A stretch of DNA of 64,000 bases from Ralstonia sp. NFACC01 (lineage in GTDB: Bacteria > Pseudomonadota > Gammaproteobacteria > Burkholderiales > Burkholderiaceae). How positions within the stretch are numbered: the stretch's first letter is position 1; each line of letters starts with the position of its first letter. Below are positions 9,025 through 17,318 of the stretch, one piece after another. The notes beneath the pieces were generated by a model. That model searched no databases. It was given only the letters and a program-made list of their open reading frames with translations, and had not been told where the DNA came from. A program made the translations under genes and the position numbers. The stretch covers positions 310,001-374,000 of the forward strand of contig NZ_FOWV01000002.1 in assembly GCF_900115545.1 (NCBI RefSeq), read 5' to 3'.

Positions 9025-9878
9025 TCAGCCCAACGTTTTCTTGTAGCGGCCTTCGATCATGCGGTTCCAGCCCAGCATGATGACGAGGTTGGCCGCCAGC
9101 AGAATCAGCGCGATGGCTGCACCCAGCGGCCAGTTCAGTTCGTTCAGGTATTCGTCGTAGATGAGTGTGGCGACCATCTTCACGCGGCGCCCGCCCAGCA
9201 GGCCCGGAATGGCGAATGAGCTGGCCGCCAGGCCGAACACGATCAGGCTGCCCGACAGAATGCCCGGCATGACCTGCGGCAGCACCACGCGGCGCAACGT
9301 GGTGAAGTGCGATGCGGACAGCGACAGCGCGGCGTTTTCCACCCACGGGTCGAGCTTTTGCAGTGATGTCCACACCGGAATCACCATGAACGGCAGCATC
9401 ACGTGCACCAGCGCAATCACGACGGCCGTCTCGTTGTAGAGCAGCTTGACCGGGCCGATGCCGACCGCCTTGAACGCGGCGTTGATCAGGCCTTCGGGCC
9501 CGAGCAGCATGCTCCAGCCGAATGCGCGCACCACGACCGAGATCAGCAGTGGCGCCAGGATGATGAGCAGGAAAATCGAGCGCCACGGCTTGCGCATCCG
9601 GCTCAGGATGTAGGCCTCGGGCGCGCCGATCAGGATGCAGATCAGCGTCACGAGCGCCGAGACGCGCAGCGTGCGCCAGAAGATTTCGTAGTAGTACGGG
9701 TCTTGCACCACGTGCAGGTAGTGCGCAAACGTGAAGGTGCCCGCAATCGGTCCTTTGTCGGCGTCGAATGCGTTGAACGACAGCATCACGCTCAGCGCGA
9801 GCGGCACGAACAGCATCACGCCGAAGAGCGCCAGCGCCGGGCCGGTCATGCTCCACGGCACCCAGATCGGTCTGCGGC

Positions 9879-9882
<4 letters not shown>
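9025..9882 (-). CDS. ABC transporter permease (PotB-type)
   Basis: A 285-residue permease starting at the ATG at 9882, which lies in an ATGA overlap with the ATPase stop; the longer open frame is the ATPase read out of frame. It has an N-terminal hydrophobic helix (GPALALFGVMLFVPLAL) and a C-terminal EAA-type loop (ENAALSLSASHFTTLRRV). Its partner is the PotC-type permease at 8220-9014. The pair with the ATPase and binding protein makes a complete importer of the polyamine/opine class. Confidence 0.9.
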
Positions 9883-10943
<1,061 letters not shown>

Positions 10944-11077
10944 CGGTGATCCTTTGCGACTGGGGGCGTCGCCAGACTCTTCCAATTGAACAATATGAAT
11001 ATGCTATTGCAACAGGTGTGCCAAAGCATCGATTTCGCCTAGGTGTATACGCTGTAGTTGGAATTTTTCTATTATTT

Positions 11078-11094
11078 ATTCCGTTTATCGGAAT
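11078..11094. promoter_or_regulatory. candidate IclR-type operator palindrome
   Basis: ATTCCG (11078-11083) and CGGAAT (11089-11094) form a perfect inverted repeat with a 5-base centre. It lies in the AT-rich gap 10944-11130 between the ABC operon and the divergent IclR gene, 36 bases before the IclR start. IclR-family operators are often short palindromes of this kind, so autoregulation and control of the operon are plausible. No footprint evidence. Confidence 0.55.
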
Positions 11095-11130
11095 ACAATC
11101 GATCCACCAAATTCAGTCCATTCCAGCTTT

Positions 11131-11973
11131 ATGTCTGTCGATTCCGAAGACGACGCGCATCAGCGCAGCGCCATGCACCGCACCTTCCAGATCCTGCGCA
11201 CCATGGCGGAGCAGCAGCACCAAGGTGTGCGCGTCACCTACCTGGCCAAGACCCTGGGAATGACCCCCGCCACCACGCACCGCCTGCTGCAGGGACTGAC
11301 GCAGGAGGGCATGGTCGAGCAGGATCAGCAGAACAAGCTGTACCGGCTGAGCCTGGATCTCTTCTGCCTGGCGGCCCAGGCGGGCGCGGTGAACGACTTG
11401 CGCTCCGTCGCCCGGCCGGCCCTGCTGCGGCTGAATGCAAGCCTGGGCGACACGGTGTTGCTGCTGGTTCGCTCGGGCTTCGATGCGGTGTGCCTGGATC
11501 GCGTAGAGGGGCAATACCCGATTCGCACCTTCACCGGCGATGTGGGCGGCCGGATCGAACTCGGCGTAGGCCAGGGCGCGCTGGTGATCCTGGCGCACCT
11601 GCCCGATGCCGAGCAGGAGGAGGTGCTGCGCTACAACCTGCCGCGCATCCGGCACTACAGCGTCTACGACGAGGTCTATCTGCGCTCCGAGGTCAGGAAG
11701 GCACGCGAGCGCGGCTACAGCGCCAAGACGGACGGGCTGCTTGAAGGCATGGCCGGCATTGCCGTGCCGGTGTTCGATCGCAATGGCAATGTCGTCGCCG
11801 CGCTTTCTGTGGGGACGCTCGCCAACCGCCTGAGCGCCGAGCGCCTGCCCATCGTCTACGACATGCTGCTGCGCGAGGCCAATCGGCTGACCACGCAGAT
11901 CAATCCGTTTGATCCGACGCTGCGCCGTCCGATGCAATCAATGGCCGTGAGCGACACCTATCGCGCCATCTGA
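11131..11973 (+). CDS. IclR-family transcriptional regulator
   Basis: A 280-residue regulator. An N-terminal winged helix-turn-helix (residues about 15-75; GVRVTYLAKTLGM, then ATTHRLLQGL) is followed by the IclR effector domain, with typical DGLLEGMAGIAVPVFD and VVAALSV segments. It is divergent from the eight-gene transport/amine-oxidation operon and convergent with the D-2-hydroxyglutarate dehydrogenase gene (13-base gap). It therefore probably senses an intermediate of that pathway, for example pipecolate or 2-aminoadipate. The start could also be the ATG at 11173. Confidence 0.9.
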   Translation: MSVDSEDDAHQRSAMHRTFQILRTMAEQQHQGVRVTYLAKTLGMTPATTHRLLQGLTQEGMVEQDQQNKLYRLSLDLFCLAAQAGAVNDLRSVARPALLRLNASLGDTVLLLVRSGFDAVCLDRVEGQYPIRTFTGDVGGRIELGVGQGALVILAHLPDAEQEEVLRYNLPRIRHYSVYDEVYLRSEVRKARERGYSAKTDGLLEGMAGIAVPVFDRNGNVVAALSVGTLANRLSAERLPIVYDMLLREANRLTTQINPFDPTLRRPMQSMAVSDTYRAI

Positions 11974-11986
11974 TCTGACCGGGCGA

Positions 11987-13402
11987 TCATGCGAGCACGC
12001 TCCCCGGGTTCAGCAGGCATTGCGGGTCGAGCGCCTGCTTGATGGTCTGCATCAACTGCAGGGCGACCGGCGCCTTGTAGTGCGGAAGGTGGTCGCGCTT
12101 GAGCGCGCCGATGCCGTGCTCGGCCGAGATAGAGCCGCCAAAGCGGTGGACGGACTGGTACACCGCATCGCCAATCGCAGCCTCATGCGCGGCAACGAAC
12201 GTTGCAGCATCCGCGCCCGCCGGCGGCTGCACGTTGTAGTGCAGGTTTCCATCGCCCAGGTGCCCGAAATTGATGAGCCGCAGCCCAGGCGCCAGAGCCT
12301 GCAGTTGCGCATCGGTCTGCGCCACAAAGTCGGGGATGCGCGAGATCGGCACCGAGACATCGTGTTTGATGTTGGGTCCTTCAGCCGCCTGGGCCAGGGT
12401 GATGCTCTCGCGGATGTGCCACAGATCGTGCGCCTGCCGGATGTTCTCGGCGATGATCGCGTCGGTCACGATGCCGTCTTCCATCGCGGTTTCCAGCAGG
12501 TGTTCAAACTGCGCCCGGGCGTGCGCCTCTGACTCACTGTCGGAGGCTTCCAGCAAGACGCACCACATCGTGTCGCGCCACAGCGGCACGCGCAGATGCG
12601 GATAGTGCGTGTCGACCAGCTTCAGCCCTTCCTGGCTCATCACTTCAAAGCCTGTGAGTGCGGCAGACAGATGCCGGTGCGACAAGGCCAGCAACGCCGT
12701 GGCGGCTTGCAGCGAAGGCACGGCGGCCCACGCTGTCAATTGCGCGGCAGGTTGCGGATACAGCCGCAGCGTGGCCGCCGTGATGATGCCCAGCGTGCCT
12801 TCGCTGCCGATGAACAGATTGCGCAGGTCATAGCCGGTGTTGTCCTTGCGCAGGCCTTGCAGGCTCTCCCAGATTTGCCCGTTGGCCAGGACGACTTCCA
12901 GCCCCAGGCACAGCTCGCGCGCATTGCCATAGCGCAGCACTTGCGTGCCGCCCGCGTTGGTCGCCAGGTTGCCGCCGATCGTGCAACTGCCTTCCGCGCC
13001 CAGGCTCAACGGGAACAGCATGCCCGCCTCGCTTGCCACGTCCTGCAATGACTGGAGGACGCAACCGGCGTCCACTGTCATCGTCATGTTGGCGGCGTCG
13101 ATGGCGCGCACGGTCTGCATGCGGCGCAGGCTCAGGATGATTTGCTCGCCGCTGGCATCGGGCACCGAGCCTTCCACCAGGCCCGTATTGCCACCCTGCG
13201 GCACGATGGACGCACCAGCTTGCGCACACGCGCGCACGACCGCAGCCACTTCGGCCGTGCAGCCGGGCCGCACGACGCACAGCGCCTTGCCGCGCACGCG
13301 CTGGCGCCAATCGGATTCGTATTCGGCGCAGTCGTCGCCGGTTAAAACATTGGCGGGCCCAACGATGTCGCGCAAGGCCGGAATCAGGTTGTCGGGTGTC
13401 AT
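11987..13402 (-). CDS. FAD-linked oxidase, D-2-hydroxyglutarate dehydrogenase type
   Basis: A 471-residue flavoprotein of the vanillyl-alcohol-oxidase fold (GlcD/D2HGDH group). PCMH-type FAD-binding motifs PQGGNTGLVEGSVP and GSCTIGGNLATNAGG are clear, as is RKDNTGYDLRNLFIGSEGTLGI. The C-terminal substrate domain carries metal-site histidines in INFGHLGDGNLHYN and ISAEHGIG. The true start is the ATG at 13402; the upstream frame is not coding. It is the last gene of the operon after HglS and the aminotransferase. That order (2-oxoadipate to D-2-hydroxyglutarate to 2-oxoglutarate) favours D-2-hydroxyglutarate over lactate or glycolate as substrate. Confidence 0.85.
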   Translation of the reverse strand: MTPDNLIPALRDIVGPANVLTGDDCAEYESDWRQRVRGKALCVVRPGCTAEVAAVVRACAQAGASIVPQGGNTGLVEGSVPDASGEQIILSLRRMQTVRAIDAANMTMTVDAGCVLQSLQDVASEAGMLFPLSLGAEGSCTIGGNLATNAGGTQVLRYGNARELCLGLEVVLANGQIWESLQGLRKDNTGYDLRNLFIGSEGTLGIITAATLRLYPQPAAQLTAWAAVPSLQAATALLALSHRHLSAALTGFEVMSQEGLKLVDTHYPHLRVPLWRDTMWCVLLEASDSESEAHARAQFEHLLETAMEDGIVTDAIIAENIRQAHDLWHIRESITLAQAAEGPNIKHDVSVPISRIPDFVAQTDAQLQALAPGLRLINFGHLGDGNLHYNVQPPAGADAATFVAAHEAAIGDAVYQSVHRFGGSISAEHGIGALKRDHLPHYKAPVALQLMQTIKQALDPQCLLNPGSVLA

Positions 13403-13439
13403 GGCAATGCGATGAAGGTTGTCTCTATTTGAGGAAACG

Positions 13440-14690
13440 TCAATGCATGGCCAGTGCCACGGCTGCGGCCAGCCGCTGCACGGCCTGTTCGATCTGCGGC
13501 ACCTCGGGCGCGGCAAACGACAGGCGCATCGTGTTGAGTTGCGCGTTGTCCGGGTAGAACGCCTTGCCCGGCACATAGAGCACCTGCTGCGACACAGCGG
13601 CATCAAAGAGCGCTTGCGGGTCGATCGACTGTGCGAACGTTGCCCAGACAAACATGCCGCCTGCCGGCGCCGCGCACTGCACACGGCCATCCAGCCGCGT
13701 GGCGATGCCTTGCACCAGGGCCTGCATGCGCCGTTGATACTCGATGCGCGCGCGCTGCACCGTGGCCGGATAGCGGCCGCTTTCCAGATAGCGCGCCGCT
13801 ACCATCTGCGCCAGCGGAGACGTGCACAGATCCACCGTCTGTTTGGCAATGGCGCACCGGCGCAGCAGGCTGCTGTCGGCCAGCATCCAGCCGATCCGCA
13901 GCGCGGGAGCGACGGTCTTGGACAGACTGGAGAGATACACCACCGGGTTCGTGCCGCCTGCGGCCAACCGGTCGCCCTCCGCACGCAGGGTTGCTGGCAT
14001 GGCAGCGGGGTTGCCGTCCGGCGCATCAAAGCGCAGCTCGCCGTACGGATCGTCTTCCACCACCCAGAAGCCGTGGGTGCAGGCCAACTGCACCAGGGCT
14101 TCGCGCCGCTGGGCAGCCAGCAGCGTGCCGCGCGGGTTGGAAAAATTCGGCACGGTGTAGAGCAGCTTGGGGCGCTGCGTGGCAGGCAACCGGTGCAGCA
14201 GGTCGGCCAGCGCATCGGTTTGCAGGCCGTGTTCGTCCATCGGCACGGGCACGATGCGGGCCTGTGCCAGGCGCAAGGCTTGCAGCGTGGCAGGGTAGGC
14301 GGGCACTTCCACCAGCACCGTATCCCCCGGCTCGATCAACGCACGCACCAGCAGGTCAAACGCTTGCTGCGAGCCCGTGGTCACCATCATCTGCTCGGCG
14401 CTGGCCTGGATGCCCCGTGCGCCCATCAGCGCGGCAAGCGCCGTGCGAAGGACGGGCAGCCCTTCAGTCGCGCCGTACTGCAAGGCCTGCGCATCGCCCG
14501 CCATGGCCTGGGCGGCGGCGTGCGCCAGCCCTTCGGCATCGAACAGACTGGGCGACGGATACCCGCCCGCCAGCGAGATCATCCCCGGCTGGCTGAGGTA
14601 CGGAAACAGTTCGCGGATGGGCGAGCCGGGGGGGTTCGCAAACGGGGCGGCAAAGCCCGGCATGGCGGCAGGCGTGTGCGGGCCGGTCAT
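13440..14690 (-). CDS. PLP-dependent aminotransferase, 2-aminoadipate transaminase (LysN-like)
   Basis: A 416-residue fold-type I aminotransferase of the LysN/MocR-like class. The PLP-binding lysine is K258 in LSSLSKTVAPALRIGW, the pyridine-contact aspartate is D213 in VEDDPYGELRF, and the N-terminal ISLAGGYPSP motif is typical of 2-aminoadipate/aromatic transaminases. There is no N-terminal GntR DNA-binding domain, so it is an enzyme rather than a MocR regulator. Its ATG overlaps the HglS stop (ATGA, 14687-14690). Position between HglS and D2HGDH genes points to 2-aminoadipate as amino donor, giving 2-oxoadipate. Confidence 0.84.
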   Translation of the reverse strand: MTGPHTPAAMPGFAAPFANPPGSPIRELFPYLSQPGMISLAGGYPSPSLFDAEGLAHAAAQAMAGDAQALQYGATEGLPVLRTALAALMGARGIQASAEQMMVTTGSQQAFDLLVRALIEPGDTVLVEVPAYPATLQALRLAQARIVPVPMDEHGLQTDALADLLHRLPATQRPKLLYTVPNFSNPRGTLLAAQRREALVQLACTHGFWVVEDDPYGELRFDAPDGNPAAMPATLRAEGDRLAAGGTNPVVYLSSLSKTVAPALRIGWMLADSSLLRRCAIAKQTVDLCTSPLAQMVAARYLESGRYPATVQRARIEYQRRMQALVQGIATRLDGRVQCAAPAGGMFVWATFAQSIDPQALFDAAVSQQVLYVPGKAFYPDNAQLNTMRLSFAAPEVPQIEQAVQRLAAAVALAMH

Positions 14691-16108
14691 GCGGCCTCCA
14701 CCACAGGCGTGCCGCGCAGCACGGCGCGCACCTGATCGATCGAGCGCTGCTGCGCCGCCTCGTACAACGCGATTTCGTCATGCACGCGTGCGCCCAGCGC
14801 AGCCTCAAACACTTGCTGTGCGGCGTTGGCTTGATACTGCCTCTGCTCTTCGCCGCCCAGGTTGGACTGGAAGATGCCCGCCGCGCTCACCGGCAAGAAA
14901 TCTTCATACGTGATGGGATCGGCTTGCACCCAGCCCTTGGTCAGAAGTTCCTCTAACGATGCATCGGCCGCCGTTGCGGTGTCGGTGTCGGTGTCGGCGT
15001 GGGCATGGCCTGACGGCGTGAGGCTGTAGCGATAGAACGCCAACTCTTGCGCTCGCAATGCCTCATGAGTATCCGGAAAGGCGCGGAACGCCTGGGCCAG
15101 CTGACTTCCGTAGTTGGGCGCTGCGCTGCCGGCACTGCCCATGCTGCGCACCTCGGCCAGCAGTTGGTCGTATAGCGCGCGGCCCTTGCGCGTGAGCGCC
15201 ACGCCGCGCTGCTCGATTTCGCCAAAGCGCGCCGTGTGGGCGCCGGCGTGGTCGGTAAAGCGCACCGCTTCTTGCAGCGCCTTGAAGCTCGTCTGACGCA
15301 GCAGGATGGGGCAGCGCCGGCGCGGCGGACCTTCCACCACATCCTTGGCGTCCATGCCGCGTGCGGGCATGGCGGCCTGCGCGGCGTCGATGTCGAGCGT
15401 GCGCGGCGTCAGGTGATTGATGTGGGGGCCGCGGAAGCACACCACGTCGGCCACAAGACGGTGAGCGGCTTGCAGCGCACGATACGTCTCGGCATCGACC
15501 GTGGCGGTGCTGTGCCAGCGGAAGGTCTCCAGCGCCTCGCGTACGAACGCGTCGGCATCTGCGTCGGCCAAGCCGCCGTCGGCCTCGCATTGGGCAATCA
15601 ATTCCAGTACGCGCGGCGTAAAGATCTGCCGGCGCGCCAGGATGGCAGCGGCCTTGTCGCGCAGGGCGGCGTCGGCAATCAGTTCAAGCCGCAACAGCGA
15701 GGTGAACACGCGAAACGGATTGGCCAGCAACGCGGCATCGCCCACCGGGCGAAACGCCGTCGAATGCACGGGCACGCCAGCCACCGACAGATCGTAGTAA
15801 CCCACCGGCTCCATGCCCATGACGGCAAACAGCCGGCGCAGCGTCGCCAGCTCGGCTGCCGTGCCGACGCGGATGGCGCCGTGGCGCTCGACGTCCAGCC
15901 GCTCCAGCTCGCCCGACAGCGCCATCTGCGCGTGCAGGGCGGGGTCGGCGTCTAGCGTGCAAGCGTTGATGTCACCCACCAGTTCGACCAGGGTGCCGTA
16001 CTGCGGCACCTCTTCACGGTACATGGCCGACATGGCGCGCGAAAAACGGGAGCGGATTTCGTTGGCGTGGATGAAGTGGGAGGCCGAAGGTTGATGCGGA
16101 ACGCTCAT
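14687..16108 (-). CDS. hglS: 2-oxoadipate dioxygenase/decarboxylase (HglS, DUF1338/YdcJ family)
   Basis: A 473-residue protein of the DUF1338/YdcJ family, Fe(II)-dependent enzymes with a VOC-like fold that convert 2-oxoadipate to D-2-hydroxyglutarate and CO2. Candidate metal and substrate residues are H76 and R80 (in RHGAIR), H232 (in INHLTPR) and a glutamate in FGEIEQRG (E297 or E299). Spacing agrees with the H/H/E triad I recall for Pseudomonas putida HglS. It is the first gene of a three-gene operon with an aminotransferase and a D2HGDH-type enzyme. There is no clear Shine-Dalgarno. A DT-rich low-complexity stretch in the C-terminal half is encoded by a short hexanucleotide repeat. Confidence 0.86.
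   Translation of the reverse strand: MSVPHQPSASHFIHANEIRSRFSRAMSAMYREEVPQYGTLVELVGDINACTLDADPALHAQMALSGELERLDVERHGAIRVGTAAELATLRRLFAVMGMEPVGYYDLSVAGVPVHSTAFRPVGDAALLANPFRVFTSLLRLELIADAALRDKAAAILARRQIFTPRVLELIAQCEADGGLADADADAFVREALETFRWHSTATVDAETYRALQAAHRLVADVVCFRGPHINHLTPRTLDIDAAQAAMPARGMDAKDVVEGPPRRRCPILLRQTSFKALQEAVRFTDHAGAHTARFGEIEQRGVALTRKGRALYDQLLAEVRSMGSAGSAAPNYGSQLAQAFRAFPDTHEALRAQELAFYRYSLTPSGHAHADTDTDTATAADASLEELLTKGWVQADPITYEDFLPVSAAGIFQSNLGGEEQRQYQANAAQQVFEAALGARVHDEIALYEAAQQRSIDQVRAVLRGTPVVEAA
14978..14995. repeat. GGTGTC x3 hexanucleotide repeat inside hglS
   Basis: Three perfect tandem GGTGTC units encode alternating Asp-Thr residues in a low-complexity segment of HglS. The unit length is a multiple of three, so copy-number change would lengthen or shorten the loop without a frameshift. 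Confidence 0.8.
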
Positions 16109-16187
16109 GACAAGGTGGGGTTTGGCAGCGGTGAAGCGATGCTAGGGTGGCGAATGAAGCGCGGTCAAACGATAATCCGGACATAGA

Positions 16188-16206
16188 TCATTCCAGACCA
16201 GAATGA
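16188..16206. promoter_or_regulatory. candidate LysR-type operator
   Basis: TCATTC (16188-16193) and GAATGA (16201-16206) form a perfect dyad with a 7-base centre; it contains the T-N11-A pattern typical of LysR binding sites. It lies in the 122-base gap between the divergent hglS operon and the LysR gene at 16231, close to the LysR start, consistent with autoregulation and activation of hglS. Confidence 0.55.
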
Positions 16207-16230
16207 CTTGGCGACTTCCGCGCCGCACAA

Positions 16231-17166
16231 ATGCCCCCCATTCCCATGTTCCTGTCCCGCCGCTTTCTGCCGCCGATGTCCCTGCTATGCGCGTTCGAGG
16301 CCGCCGCGCGCCACCAGAGCTTCACGGCGGCCGCTGCTGAACTGCATCTGACGCAAAGTGCCGTCAGTCGCCAGATCCGCGCGCTGGAAGATCGCCTGGG
16401 TGCTGAGCTGTTCGTGCGTGAACGCCAGACCGTACGGCTAAGTGCGGCGGGCCAGGCGTATGCGGAGGAAATCCGCGGCGCGTTGGTGCGCATCTCCAGC
16501 GCCACGGTCGGGTTTCGAGCCAATCCGCAAGGCGGCAGCTTGAATCTGGCCATCCTGCCGACGTTCGGCACCCGCTGGCTGGCGCCGCGCCTGCCGGCGT
16601 TTTTTGACGCGAACCCCGGCATCACTATCAATCTGACGACGCGGCTGTCGCAGTTCGACTTTCAACTGGAAGCGGTGGACGCGGCCATCCATTTCGGTAC
16701 GCCGCATTGGCCGGGGGCGGAACTGGCCTTGCTGATGAGCGAAACCGTCGTGCCTGCCTGCAGCCCGGCATTGCTGGCGCGGTACGACTTTGCGCAGCCG
16801 CGCGATCTGCTGCATGCGCCGCTGTTGCACCTGGCCTCGCGCCCCGATGCCTGGCCGCGCTGGCTGGCCAGCCATCAGGTGACGGGGGCAGAACCCCAGG
16901 GCATGCTGTTCGACCAATTTGCCATGGCCGCGCAAGCGGCGGTTGCTGGCTTGGGCGTGGCGTTACTGCCGCGTTTTCTGATCACCCACGAGCTGCAGCA
17001 AGGCGACCTCGTGCGGGCGTTGCCGCATGTGCCCGAGATGGAGAGCGCCGAGCGTTACTACCTCGCCTGGCCCACGAGCCGTGCCGACTATCCGCCGCTG
17101 CAAGCCCTGCGGACATGGCTGGTGAAGGCCGCCCAAGATTTCATGTCGACGCAGGCTGCCGACTGA
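16231..17166 (+). CDS. LysR-family transcriptional regulator (GcvA-like)
   Basis: A 311-residue LysR protein. The DNA-binding helix-turn-helix is FEAAARHQSFTAAAAELHLTQSAVSRQIR across residues about 22-50, with LTQSAVSRQI as recognition helix. The effector domain carries GcvA-like features such as NLTTRLSQFDF and AAIHFGTPHWPG. It is divergent from the hglS/aminotransferase/D2HGDH operon and probably activates it in response to a lysine-pathway intermediate. Translation may instead start at the second in-frame ATG (16246). Confidence 0.9.
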   Translation: MPPIPMFLSRRFLPPMSLLCAFEAAARHQSFTAAAAELHLTQSAVSRQIRALEDRLGAELFVRERQTVRLSAAGQAYAEEIRGALVRISSATVGFRANPQGGSLNLAILPTFGTRWLAPRLPAFFDANPGITINLTTRLSQFDFQLEAVDAAIHFGTPHWPGAELALLMSETVVPACSPALLARYDFAQPRDLLHAPLLHLASRPDAWPRWLASHQVTGAEPQGMLFDQFAMAAQAAVAGLGVALLPRFLITHELQQGDLVRALPHVPEMESAERYYLAWPTSRADYPPLQALRTWLVKAAQDFMSTQAAD

Positions 17167-17318
17167 AACGCAACGTCTTCGCAGAGCGCAAAAACACGCG
17201 AGTTCGGCATCAAACCAGCGGTGGCGAATTGGTGCGTAAAGCGTCCACTGGAGGCTCTGTAAAGTTCGCAGATCGAATCGGTCGGATCGGGTCTGCGGTA
17301 GCGCCAGCTGCGTGGCGG

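Noticed and set aside
6159-9080. A 973-codon open frame on the plus strand opposite the amine dehydrogenase and permease genes
   Set aside because: It mirrors the third-position GC bias of the well-supported minus-strand genes; its product is rich in Arg, His, Ala and Gln with no domain pattern.
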